A DNA stretch of 7,280 nt from Verrucomicrobia bacterium UBA6775 (GCA_002453165.1 DKGH01000233.1:1-7280), one strand, 5' to 3'; numbered from the stretch's first letter, positions 1 through 5,820 are shown. Translations and numbers: made by a program. The notes: generated by a model from the sequence alone, not told the origin.

Positions 1-446
1 TAACGATTCATCCAAAAACCATGCTGTACACCGGCTGTAAGGACCGGGCCCTCGTCCATGAAGCGCCCGGGCTCGTCATCTGGGCTGCCCATTTGGAATT
101 GGCCGGGAGGAATCCAAGCCATTTGATCTGGCAGGGTGATATCCTGCCATGTTAGTCGAAAGAATGCTGAGTTCTTATCGGTGTTGAAAAGAGGCAATCC
201 TGCTTTCGCCTGTTTTTTAACAGGGAACGCATGAACCGGGGCCCATTCGCCTTGTTGAGAAGTTGGATCGTACGCTCGCCATACGACCGCGAGACCACGT
301 TTGGGTAATTCGGAAGTGGTCACTGTCAGAGAAGTACCGGGCGTCGAAGACTCCAATTGCAACTTCACCTGGCCAAGCGCAAGCGGCGAACACCACACAA
401 GCCATGTTATGAACAGTGTGTATTTTAAATAATGAAAAAACCTCAC
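1..446 (-). CDS. Secreted FGE/SUMF1-domain protein, N-terminal part (GTG start, runs off left edge)
   Basis: Translating the minus strand from GTG at 446-444 gives 148 codons without a stop, ending at the window edge. An in-frame TAA lies directly before the GTG, and no in-frame ATG precedes the secretion signal, so GTG is the best start. Residues 1-25 form a signal peptide: basic start MRFFHYLKY, hydrophobic core LFITWLVW, probable signal peptidase I site ALG|Q at 25/26. Residues 26-108 are an unrecognised segment. Residues 109-148 match the opening of the formylglycine-generating-enzyme/sulfatase-modifying fold (FGE, SUMF1, PF03781): WIPPGQFQMGSPDDE, then an acidic DEGP and GFWMNR. Family members either oxidise a sulfatase cysteine to formylglycine or are secreted, non-catalytic relatives. 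The catalytic cysteines would lie beyond the edge, so activity cannot be judged. The family call is firm; the role is inferred. No clear Shine-Dalgarno site is visible. Confidence 0.85.
   Translation of the reverse strand, partial: MRFFHYLKYTLFITWLVWCSPLALGQVKLQLESSTPGTSLTVTTSELPKRGLAVVWRAYDPTSQQGEWAPVHAFPVKKQAKAGLPLFNTDKNSAFFRLTWQDITLPDQMAWIPPGQFQMGSPDDEPGRFMDEGPVLTAGVQHGFWMNR
366..379. repeat. Degenerate copy of the CGCTTGGCCAAGCG palindrome
   Basis: Matches the 14-base palindrome at 12 of 14 positions (CACCTGGCCAAGCG). It lies inside the signal-peptide region of the FGE-like gene, where the minus strand reads A-L-G-Q-V. It is the weakest copy, and the core CTTGGCCAAG is broken at one base. 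Confidence 0.5.
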
Positions 447-514
447 TTAGTATCCCGAAACTACGCGAGGCGATGAGGCTGGGTTACACTCCATCGATTT
501 GAAAACACTACCCT

Positions 515-563
515 AAAAAAGAATCCGGCGGGGCCAGCTTGAAGAAAACTGCAACCCCGCCGG
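515..563 (-). terminator. Probable intrinsic terminator downstream of pseudopilin A
   Basis: On the minus strand CCGGCGGGG (plus 555-563) pairs perfectly with CCCCGCCGG (plus 525-533), a 9-base-pair GC-rich stem. It is followed by ATTC and a run of six U (plus 515-520). The 21-base loop can add a short CAG/CTG inner stem. The large loop and the four-base gap before the U run make it weaker than the two other terminators in this window. Confidence 0.5.
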
Positions 564-685
564 GGATAGTTCGAGGATGCAATGCCAGTTAGTAGTAGAC
601 TCTTACGACAGCGCTTGCATCCGCACGCCGTGCAAGATGCGCGGGACAATACACGTTTTTTTTTACCTAACAAGCATTTTTTTTA

Positions 686-704
686 TTGTGACATCTTTGT
701 GACA
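686..704. repeat. Paired direct repeat TTGTGACA, 11-base period
   Basis: TTGTGACA occurs at 686-693 and again at 697-704, exactly 11 bases (one helical turn) apart. The outer sequence also forms an inverted repeat ATTGTG (685-690) / CACAAT (703-708). Same-face spacing is typical of tandem regulator sites, but there is no promoter evidence beside it. Coincidence in an AT-rich stretch is possible. Confidence 0.35.
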
Positions 705-715
705 CAATAGGCCGA

Positions 716-741
716 TTTAACCCTGTTTTTTTGGGGTTAAA
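716..741 (-). terminator. Hairpin overlapping the stop codon of pseudopilin A
   Basis: TTTAACCC (716-723) pairs with GGGTTAAA (734-741), with one more G-T pair inside and an eight-base T-rich loop. The stem includes the TAA stop codon of pseudopilin A. No U run follows on the minus strand, so it may protect the 3' end of the message or help a terminator rather than act alone. Confidence 0.35.
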
Positions 742-1435
742 AGTAGAGATTGCCCATCATTTTGGGCTTCTTGATGAAGGTCACGCCCTTGACCCACTCG
801 ACGTGGCCGTCGTAAAAACCCTCGTTGGTCCCCTCCGGTTCGTCGCCCCGGTCGTTGTAATGATTGACGCCCCGCATGAGCGGGTTCGGATCTCCCGGTC
901 GACCCCATGAACCCTGATATTTGCGGTTCAAATCCGCCCAAATCACCTCGTAGTGGGGAGTGTCCGTGCTTTTCACGGCGAACACCGGGGTGCGAACCTG
1001 TTCCTGAAACATCGACTTGTTGTTGGCATAGCGCTTCTCTCCGGCGAAATAAAAATAGCCCATGACTGAATCGCGTCCACCCGGCCATGCCCAAAAGTCA
1101 TCCCGATTCCAGCCACGGTTGGAGGGGCAGTAAAACATCGGTCGTCGGATGTGGTACTGGTTGGTCATCGTGTCGCGAAACCAGACCGAGTTCCAATAAG
1201 GATTGCTGGAGCCACCGGGGGGGAAGGCATCGTCGTTGTCGCCGGCGTACATGGCGAGAGAGAGAAGCCACTGGTGGGCGTTGTTCTTGCAGGTCGTCCG
1301 GTTGGCCTGTTCCTTGGCACGCGCCAACGCCGGCAGCAGCAGGCTGACGAGGATCGCGATGATGGCAATTACCACCAGCAATTCAATCAACGTGAACGCA
1401 GCACGACGATCTCTGTCCTGAAACGGAACTATCAT
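737..1435 (-). CDS. Pseudopilin A: type II secretion/type IV pilin-like protein of the PVC group
   Basis: This 232-residue protein has a class III prepilin signal: a basic 13-residue leader (MIVPFQDRDRRAA), a predicted cut between A13 and F14, the required glutamate at +5 (E18), and a hydrophobic helix through about residue 37. Prepilin peptidase would trim and methylate it, and it would be anchored in the inner membrane or assembled into a (pseudo)pilus. The globular part keeps the hallmarks of the group: C49 in TTCKNN, YAGDNDD at 63-69, C103 in FYCPSN, and FYDGHVEWV near the C-terminus (207-215). The two cysteines could form a disulfide (inferred). Alanine instead of glycine at -1 is tolerated. 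There is no Shine-Dalgarno site. It lies 105 bases downstream of the cytochrome gene with no clear terminator between, so cotranscription is possible. Its substrate is unknown. Confidence 0.9.
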   Translation of the reverse strand: MIVPFQDRDRRAAFTLIELLVVIAIIAILVSLLLPALARAKEQANRTTCKNNAHQWLLSLAMYAGDNDDAFPPGGSSNPYWNSVWFRDTMTNQYHIRRPMFYCPSNRGWNRDDFWAWPGGRDSVMGYFYFAGEKRYANNKSMFQEQVRTPVFAVKSTDTPHYEVIWADLNRKYQGSWGRPGDPNPLMRGVNHYNDRGDEPEGTNEGFYDGHVEWVKGVTFIKKPKMMGNLYF

Positions 1436-1465
1436 CGGAACGGACGCGCAGTCTGAAAACGGAAC
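1418..1465. repeat. Repeats around the start codon of pseudopilin A
   Basis: CTGAAACGGAAC (1418-1429) recurs as CTGAAAACGGAAC (1453-1465), with a lone CGGAAC at 1436-1441. The three CGGAAC units start at 1424, 1436 and 1460, which are spacings of 12 and 24. The start codon (1433-1435) lies among them. Confidence 0.45.
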
Positions 1466-1494
1466 CGATTATTGGCAAGCCATCAATCACCGAG

Positions 1495-1508
1495 CGCTTG
1501 GCCAAGCG
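1495..1508. repeat. Perfect CGCTTGGCCAAGCG palindrome, intergenic
   Basis: This 14-base perfect palindrome lies in the 105-base gap between the cytochrome and pseudopilin A. With its flanks, CGAGCGCTTGGCCAAGCGAC at 1491-1510 is identical over 20 bases to 6195-6214 inside rnr. As RNA it could fold only a 5-base-pair stem with a GGCC loop and no U run follows, so it is not a convincing terminator. Confidence 0.8.
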
Positions 1509-1540
1509 ACATTTAGCTTCGATAATGTGGACTGTATCAT

Positions 1541-3466
1541 CTATTCCCGCAGGCGCATGGGGCGATTGTTGCGGGTGCGGATGAGGGTTTGCACGCGGTC
1601 GACATCGCGGACGCCCTGTGCGTTGAGCAGCACGGGGCCGGCTGGCAGGGGGACTTTGATCCTCTGTTCCCGCAGCCAGATTCCCATCGCCTCCTTCTGC
1701 TTGGCCAAGCGCTTGGCCTCGTCGGCGACGAAGTCGTACTTGTACGCCTCGAAACCGGGCTGCTTCACCAACGCCTTATGTGCGATGTAGCGAACCGCGG
1801 AGTAGGGGTCGGTGAGCGTGTCGGCCAACAGCGGGGACTGCCAGCCACTGCCGCTGGCGAGCAGGGCCGGTTCCCAGCCCATGTGCCAAGCGGCGAGCGC
1901 GCGTTGCCCTGCGTCTCCGTTGAGCAGCCAGACGGCGGAGGCGGCGGTGGTTTGGTGGATCGGCGGCACCTTGGCCTTTGGCTGGCCGGTGCGCTTGGCC
2001 AAGTGCTCCGCGGTCCAGTCGAGTGTCTTGTTGAGGTGACACAGGTTGCAGGCGTTGGGACGACCGGTCTCGAGGGTGGTCGCCACGTCGGGCGACTCGA
2101 TCGTGTGACCGCGGATCGCTTTGAGCAGCCCGTACGATGTGTGCGGCATGTGGCAGTTGTAACAGTTGCTGCCGGCGGAATTGGCGGCGTGGCGAGTGTG
2201 CGCGGTGATATCGTTGGCCATTTCCTTGTGGCACTGCAGGCAAGCCTGATTGCTGCGCATGCCGTGGGCGAGTTGGTCGTTCGGATCGCTCTTGTGCATG
2301 GAGTGGCAACTTAGGCAGGACATTGTGCCGCGTTTGTGGCAGGGCGACTCGAGCAGTCCGTTGTACTCGCGGCCGGTCACGCGGATGTGTCCGTCGAGCC
2401 AAAAGAAGTCATCGAGGATGTCCGGGTTCTTCTCGAGCACCGGCTTGAGCCACGGCTGTTTGTCGAGCTGTGTCGGTTGGATGATCGGTGTTGTTTTTGC
2501 GAGATCATCGCCGGGGCGGTAGCTGAATCCGTGCGCGGTCCAGTCTTCACTTTTGTCGAACCACTTCATTCCGTGGCACGACCCGCAGACCTGCGTGCTG
2601 CGCGTGTGGTCGAGATCGGCCGGCATCACGATGGACAGGGGTTCGGCCTCCAGCGCCTGTAGACGTTGCGCCTCGGGGAGCTTGGACAGACGAAGCTGGC
2701 GATCGACGTGATTTTGGCCGGGGCCGTGGCATGCCTCACACGAGATGCCGAGGTCGGCGATCTGAGTCTCGAACCGTTGCTCGGCCTTGTTGGGCTTGGG
2801 CTTTGGGCCGGTGGTGTGGCAACGGATACAGTTCATGTTCCAGTTTTCCTGCGTGATCACCGTGTGTGGGTCGCGAATGAAGAGGCTGTTGCGCGGTGCC
2901 CAGCGCCGATCCTCCACCAGCCATGAAAAGGGGAAACCGATTTGCAGATTGCCCATCATGCCCGGCAGCCAAAATACCTGCATGTGGTGCGAGCCGGTGA
3001 CCATGCCCATACGCACATGGTACGGCTCGGGGTCACGACCATCAGGTGCTGCCTTTGCGGCCTCGAGACTCTCGATCGTAGTCCAATATTCTTCGCCCCG
3101 CTTGTGCATGGTGAATCGTTCGCCTCCAAAAGTAAGCTCTTGGCCATCGAACGCCGCCTTGACGGTGTCGGGCGTCATGATCTGCGTCATGCTTCGGTGG
3201 TAGGAATCATACCAGCTTTTGTGTTCGTCGATGTGGCATTCGAGGCAGGAGGCGGAGCCGGCGTACTCATCGTCGGCGCGCCGGTAGGGTAGGTTGACTT
3301 CGTAGGGTGGTTGCGGCTTTGCCGGGGCTTGGCCAAGCGCTTGGTTTTCGGGTGCACCTGAGGGGCTTGGCTTTTCGGGTGCAGTTGGCAGGTTGATGGC
3401 AAGTAATATGACAGACACGACCAGAATGGCGATCAGCCAGCGGATGGTTGAAGGGTGCAAAGTCAT
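1541..3466 (-). CDS. Octahaem c-type cytochrome with HEAT-like C-terminus
   Basis: This 641-residue protein has eight CxxCH haem-binding sites, starting at C74, C213, C243, C294, C384, C409, C435 and C473. Residues 8-26 are a single hydrophobic segment after a short basic start, acting as a signal or membrane anchor. A Pro-rich linker follows to about residue 60. YAGSASCLECH and ISCEACHGPGQNHV are typical of the cytochrome c554/multihaem families of PVC bacteria. After the haem region, about 505-570 looks like HEAT repeats (DAGQRALAAWH, DPYSAVRYIAHKALV). Haems would be attached outside the cytoplasmic membrane, and electron transfer or a small-molecule redox reaction is inferred. Eight haems also occur in hydroxylamine oxidoreductase and octahaem tetrathionate reductase, but I see no signature assigning either. 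An extra cysteine, C376, in SPCHKRGTMSCLSCH is not a haem site. No quinol-oxidising partner is adjacent. The ATG at 3466 begins directly before the hydrophobic segment. Confidence 0.9.
   Translation of the reverse strand: MTLHPSTIRWLIAILVVSVILLAINLPTAPEKPSPSGAPENQALGQAPAKPQPPYEVNLPYRRADDEYAGSASCLECHIDEHKSWYDSYHRSMTQIMTPDTVKAAFDGQELTFGGERFTMHKRGEEYWTTIESLEAAKAAPDGRDPEPYHVRMGMVTGSHHMQVFWLPGMMGNLQIGFPFSWLVEDRRWAPRNSLFIRDPHTVITQENWNMNCIRCHTTGPKPKPNKAEQRFETQIADLGISCEACHGPGQNHVDRQLRLSKLPEAQRLQALEAEPLSIVMPADLDHTRSTQVCGSCHGMKWFDKSEDWTAHGFSYRPGDDLAKTTPIIQPTQLDKQPWLKPVLEKNPDILDDFFWLDGHIRVTGREYNGLLESPCHKRGTMSCLSCHSMHKSDPNDQLAHGMRSNQACLQCHKEMANDITAHTRHAANSAGSNCYNCHMPHTSYGLLKAIRGHTIESPDVATTLETGRPNACNLCHLNKTLDWTAEHLAKRTGQPKAKVPPIHQTTAASAVWLLNGDAGQRALAAWHMGWEPALLASGSGWQSPLLADTLTDPYSAVRYIAHKALVKQPGFEAYKYDFVADEAKRLAKQKEAMGIWLREQRIKVPLPAGPVLLNAQGVRDVDRVQTLIRTRNNRPMRLRE
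1698..1711. repeat. CGCTTGGCCAAGCG palindrome copy, 13/14
   Basis: Lies inside the 3' part of the cytochrome gene, where the minus strand reads A-K-R-L-A-K-Q. The half-site is repeated directly beside it, so GCTTGGCCAAGCGCTTGG (1699-1716) is identical over 18 bases to 3327-3344 at the other end of the same gene. Confidence 0.75.
1992..2005. repeat. CGCTTGGCCAAGCG palindrome copy, 13/14
   Basis: CGCTTGGCCAAGTG within the cytochrome gene. The minus strand reads H-L-A-K-R, just after the eighth haem site. The 10-base core CTTGGCCAAG is intact. Confidence 0.7.
3326..3339. repeat. CGCTTGGCCAAGCG palindrome copy, 13/14, in a second reading frame
   Basis: GGCTTGGCCAAGCG lies in the linker after the membrane segment of the cytochrome. 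The minus strand reads N-Q-A-L-G-Q-A here, a different reading frame from the L-A-K-R copies near the other end of the same gene. This argues that the DNA, not the peptide, is what recurs. Confidence 0.75.
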
Positions 3467-3482
3467 ATCGCAGCTTTTAATA

Positions 3483-3511
3483 ATTCTATGCGCCAGATTT
3501 TGTGGCGGAAA
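3483..3511 (-). promoter_or_regulatory. Possible promoter of the octahaem cytochrome
   Basis: On the minus strand TAGAAT (plus 3483-3488) is a good -10 box, 17 bases from a weak -35 TTTCCG (plus 3506-3511). The predicted transcript would start roughly ten bases before the ATG, giving a very short leader. The call rests mainly on the -10 box. Confidence 0.35.
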
Positions 3512-3545
3512 AGAAAAAACGGCCCACGCAAGTGAGCCGTTTTCG
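3511..3545 (-). terminator. Intrinsic terminator of pseudopilin B
   Basis: The stem AAAACGGC (3516-3523) / GCCGTTTT (3536-3543) has one C/A mismatch, then CAC/GTG, closing on a four-base GCAA loop in plus-strand notation. Read on the minus strand it ends in a U-rich tract (plus 3511-3519), 17 or so bases after the pseudopilin B stop codon. The A/U flanks on both sides could let it act in both directions, but only minus-strand genes are here. Confidence 0.85.
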
Positions 3546-3562
3546 AAATGTTAAAAGAACGA

Positions 3563-4483
3563 TTAGCGGCTTGAGCTCCCCCACCAGATGTCGTTTTTTA
3601 CGGTAGGCCTACCACCTGTTTGTGCCATTTGATAGAACTTTTTGTATGTCAAATTGATCGCAGCTCCTGACACAATACCGACCGTGGCCGAACCTCCTAC
3701 ATCTTGCCTATTGTTTTTGTTAGTACCTGCGGTGGCATGGCGCTGTGAAATACCTTCATGTGGTTGGTTGCCTGCATCGTTAAACCAAAATGGATTAGTG
3801 TCATCTGTTTCCCACTGAATTATATTGCCAGGCTCAGTGGAGGAAACTTTTCGGACTTTTCCTGCATTATAACCTCCAGTTGAAGGATTCCCGTTGTGGA
3901 AAAAGATAATATTGCCGTTCCATGTGTAACTTGTAATTTTTATGGGTCGCTGGGCGAAAGACTTGGAACCTTTGGAAAGTGCGGCATCACGCGGGCACAT
4001 AAGGACTTGCTGATTGTTACCAAGATAGTTTCCAAGCTGCCCATGTTTAAATGATTCCCTTTGACCGGCTAGATCTTTTTCCAAGGTTGCTAATGATCTT
4101 CCTCTCGCGTAAGTCGGCATGGCAGTCGAGCCTTTCCAATTATGCGCTGGTACATCACACCTTCCACCACCAGGGAATTGTGTGGAGTTTTCCTTTGCAC
4201 TTCCTGCATAAGCCCAACCCGTTGGCCCAGCACCATCACCACCCCAAGTCGGGTGAGGCATGTAGTCCTCGTTGTCACCCGTGAACATGTTGAGTGCCAG
4301 CATGATTTGCTTATTGTTGTTCCAGTCTATTGAGTTATGAGCCTTGTCTTTTGCTCGAGCTAAGGCTGGCAACAAGAGGCCGGCAAGGATGGCGATAATT
4401 GCGATGACGACCAGCAGTTCGATCAAGGTAAACCCTAAGAACATCTTCATGTTCGTTTTGCTTGGATTAAGGTCTTTTTTCAT
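3563..4483 (-). CDS. Pseudopilin B: type II secretion/type IV pilin-like protein of the PVC group
   Basis: This 306-residue protein has a class III prepilin signal: a 17-residue basic leader, a cut at G17|F18, E22 at +5, and a hydrophobic helix through about residue 41. Of the three pseudopilins here only this one has the canonical glycine at -1. The globular part has a FTGDNEDYMP stretch (67-76), a Gly/Trp-rich insert (80-119) that explains its extra length, and the VLMCPRD motif with C163. The usual cysteine after the helix is replaced by D53 (SIDWNNNKQ), while C109 in the insert is additional. Methionines 12 and 14 are alternative starts. ATG at 4483 is preferred because it gives a normal leader, though no start has a Shine-Dalgarno site. 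The gene has its own candidate promoter and a strong terminator, so it is probably a single-gene transcript. Base composition is clearly lower in G+C than the cytochrome or rnr. The partner machine is not in the window. Confidence 0.9.
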   Translation of the reverse strand: MKKDLNPSKTNMKMFLGFTLIELLVVIAIIAILAGLLLPALARAKDKAHNSIDWNNNKQIMLALNMFTGDNEDYMPHPTWGGDGAGPTGWAYAGSAKENSTQFPGGGRCDVPAHNWKGSTAMPTYARGRSLATLEKDLAGQRESFKHGQLGNYLGNNQQVLMCPRDAALSKGSKSFAQRPIKITSYTWNGNIIFFHNGNPSTGGYNAGKVRKVSSTEPGNIIQWETDDTNPFWFNDAGNQPHEGISQRHATAGTNKNNRQDVGGSATVGIVSGAAINLTYKKFYQMAQTGGRPTVKNDIWWGSSSR

Positions 4484-4527
4484 AAAATTTAGTTAAGTTT
4501 GCGTCGATGAAAGGTCTCGGTCAACGG

Positions 4528-4556
4528 AAGCTACGTTCGGTGTGGCCGAGAGTCAA
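4528..4556 (-). promoter_or_regulatory. Possible promoter of pseudopilin B
   Basis: The minus strand shows TTGACT (plus 4551-4556), a 17-base spacer, then TAGCTT (plus 4528-4533). The -35 box is five of six and the -10 box three of six against the standard bacterial consensus. It is well placed between the terminator of pseudopilin C and the ATG, giving a leader of about 40 bases. Confidence 0.4.
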
Positions 4557-4606
4557 TGGTAAAGTTGGCAGTTTTTTAGTGTGTTCAGGCTTTTCTTGAA
4601 GGGTAC

Positions 4607-4636
4607 AAAAAAGACCCTCCCGTTAGGGAGGGTCTT
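4607..4636 (-). terminator. Intrinsic terminator of pseudopilin C
   Basis: A perfect 11-base-pair stem, AAGACCCTCCC (4611-4621) / GGGAGGGTCTT (4626-4636), has a four-base loop. On the minus strand the stem runs into six U (plus 4607-4612). It lies 20 bases after the pseudopilin C stop codon and is the clearest terminator in the window. Confidence 0.93.
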
Positions 4637-4655
4637 GGAAATTGCTTGGACTGGA

Positions 4656-5390
4656 TTACTTACCAGCCGGGAAGAGCATTTCGTTGTCCTTCGCGCTAGA
4701 GTCAACTAGGTACTGTTGGAGCTTGCTGTCGCTAGCCTGTTGAACTGATGAGTCAGAAAGGAGGATGTTTCCTTGATTCTCATGGAGACTTTCAGTCCAG
4801 CCTACGGTGCTTTTACCACTAAAACGCTTGCCAAGCTTCTTGATTGCACCTTTACCGTCGTTGTCGTTGTTGTACTTACCGAACACGATATTGCGAGTTG
4901 CGGAGAGTATGTTGTTAGGTTTGGACTCATCCGCTTCAGAACCAATTGTGTAGCTGAAGCTGTAGTTACCCTTAAGTCCGAACGGCACAACTGTACGACC
5001 TGCTGCACCCTTTGGCTTCTTAGTTACGAAGCTGTTGGCCTGATTGCGGTTGCTGTCACGCGGGCTGCGAACAACTTTTGGGTTGCTCAGCTCGTTTGAC
5101 AGTGCCTGCCAATGCACCCAGTTCTCCTTGTACTTGCCAAGTGAGTCAGCGGAGCCGCCTTCTACTTCAGGAACCTGCCATGGAAAACGATCTTGATTGT
5201 CTGTTGCGTATATTCGCGTTGCAATACCAATCTGTTTCATGTTGTTAACGCAGCTGATGCGCTGTGCCTTTGCTTTAGCTTTTGCCAGAGCAGGGAGAAG
5301 CATCCCCGCCAAGATGGCGATGATGGCAATAACGACCAACAGCTCAATAAGAGTGAAGGCCCCGATCTTGTTTTTTTGAAAACGCTTCAT
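4656..5390 (-). CDS. Pseudopilin C: type II secretion/type IV pilin-like protein of the PVC group
   Basis: This 244-residue protein has a class III prepilin signal: leader MKRFQKNKIGA, a cut at A11|F12, E16 at +5, and a hydrophobic helix to about residue 35. C47 in ISCVNNMKQIG is the normal post-helix cysteine. The second group cysteine, normally in a CPxD motif, is replaced by serine at 109 (VVRSPRDS, codon AGC, one base from TGC), so the usual disulfide cannot form. Near the C-terminus GNILLSDSSVQQ (about 208-219) matches the common closing motif. The protein is rich in Lys, Asn, Asp and Ser, and AAC, GGT and CGT codons are frequent in it, as often seen in well-expressed genes. With the best terminator in the window just downstream, it is a good candidate for an abundant, single-gene product. 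No Shine-Dalgarno site is clear. Whether it forms a pilus, a pseudopilus or a surface layer cannot be told from sequence. Confidence 0.9.
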   Translation of the reverse strand: MKRFQKNKIGAFTLIELLVVIAIIAILAGMLLPALAKAKAKAQRISCVNNMKQIGIATRIYATDNQDRFPWQVPEVEGGSADSLGKYKENWVHWQALSNELSNPKVVRSPRDSNRNQANSFVTKKPKGAAGRTVVPFGLKGNYSFSYTIGSEADESKPNNILSATRNIVFGKYNNDNDGKGAIKKLGKRFSGKSTVGWTESLHENQGNILLSDSSVQQASDSKLQQYLVDSSAKDNEMLFPAGK

Positions 5391-5417
5391 GATGCGATTC
5401 TCGTTGGTTTGTTTACT

Positions 5418-5432
5418 AGTTAACTGTTAACT
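5418..5432. promoter_or_regulatory. 15-base palindrome in the pseudopilin C leader
   Basis: AGTTAAC-T-GTTAACT is a perfect odd-length palindrome, 28 to 42 bases upstream of the ATG of pseudopilin C. A dimeric repressor site or a downstream element of the promoter would look like this. Its function is inferred from symmetry and position only. Confidence 0.4.
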
Positions 5433-5742
5433 CTTTACCGAATTAGGGTTAAAGGAAGGCGCAGCTTCGTGTCTGTCGGGACGCTTGTCAACGCCTATTT
5501 GAAGAAAAAAATAGCAGCACTAATGCCATATAGAATCATGCCCTGAATCGAATGTAATTGAAGTTTTAGCTTTGTTTTTGTGCGTGATTTTCGCGCGCGC
5601 CGCGTGGAGCTCACCCCTTTTTGGGTTTTGTGTTCAAGCGCTCTCCATTAACTGAATTCCAGGCTCGATGTGTTCATGCCGTTTTTCTAGTATTTTCCTT
5701 GTGGCTCTTAAAAGTGTCGATGCAAGCATTCGTATGGCAACG

Positions 5743-5770
5743 GAATTGCTAATGTTGAGTGAATTGCTAA
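5743..5770. repeat. Direct repeat GAATTGCTAA upstream of rnr
   Basis: GAATTGCTAA occurs at 5743-5752 and 5761-5770, an 18-base offset, directly upstream of and overlapping the candidate rnr promoter. Confidence 0.5.
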
Positions 5771-5787
5771 AATTGTTTTTATATTAT
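5759..5787 (+). promoter_or_regulatory. Possible promoter of rnr
   Basis: TATTAT (5782-5787) is a five-of-six -10 box, and GTGAAT lies 17 bases upstream as a weak -35. The predicted leader is about 27 bases. It sits at the only well-placed AT-rich segment before the rnr ATG. Confidence 0.4.
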
Positions 5788-5820
5788 TCCGCAGTGCGGT
5801 GTTAGACATGATGAATCTTT

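Larger units (their letters stand above)
447..736. other. Intergenic region between pseudopilin A and the FGE-like gene
   Basis: No convincing gene lies here. Starting from the end of pseudopilin A and reading the minus strand, it holds a hairpin over the stop codon, a pair of direct TTGTGACA repeats, two long homopolymer runs (nine T at 656-664 and eight T at 677-684 on the plus strand), a GC-rich imperfect hairpin around 611-642, and a probable terminator at 515-563. The last 70 bases before the GTG start must hold any separate promoter of the FGE-like gene. No good -35/-10 pair stands out there. Confidence 0.7.
5391..5820. other. Divergent intergenic region between pseudopilin C and rnr
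   Basis: I see no gene in these 430 bases. The left part is the leader of pseudopilin C: a 15-base palindrome at 5418-5432 and, further up, TTGACA on the minus strand (plus 5486-5491) that would make a perfect -35 box but has only a poor -10 (GAAGCT) at 17 bases. The middle has a short alternating CG stretch (about 5590-5602) and T-rich tracts. The right part holds the direct repeat and -10 box assigned to rnr. Confidence 0.65.

Noticed and set aside
217..405. A 62-codon ATG-started minus-strand frame
   Set aside because: It overlaps the FGE-like gene in another frame; the GTG frame gives a signal peptide and a domain match, this one gives nothing.
461..673. A 70-codon minus-strand open frame rich in Cys and Arg
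   Set aside because: It runs through the probable terminator hairpin and the T-rich tract, has no domain, membrane segment or ribosome site, and reads like translated non-coding sequence.
1495..1508. The intergenic palindrome as an intrinsic terminator of the cytochrome gene
   Set aside because: As a hairpin it has only five base pairs and no U run, and the same sequence occurs inside coding regions where termination would be harmful.
1589..2314. A 241-codon plus-strand open frame opposite the cytochrome
   Set aside because: It is the antisense shadow of a GC-rich gene with eight CxxCH sites on the minus strand; its composition (Gly, Val, Arg) is typical of a shadow.
2319..2341. A ninth haem site at C376 of the cytochrome (CHKRG)
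   Set aside because: It is a CH pair without the CxxCH spacing; only eight complete sites are present.
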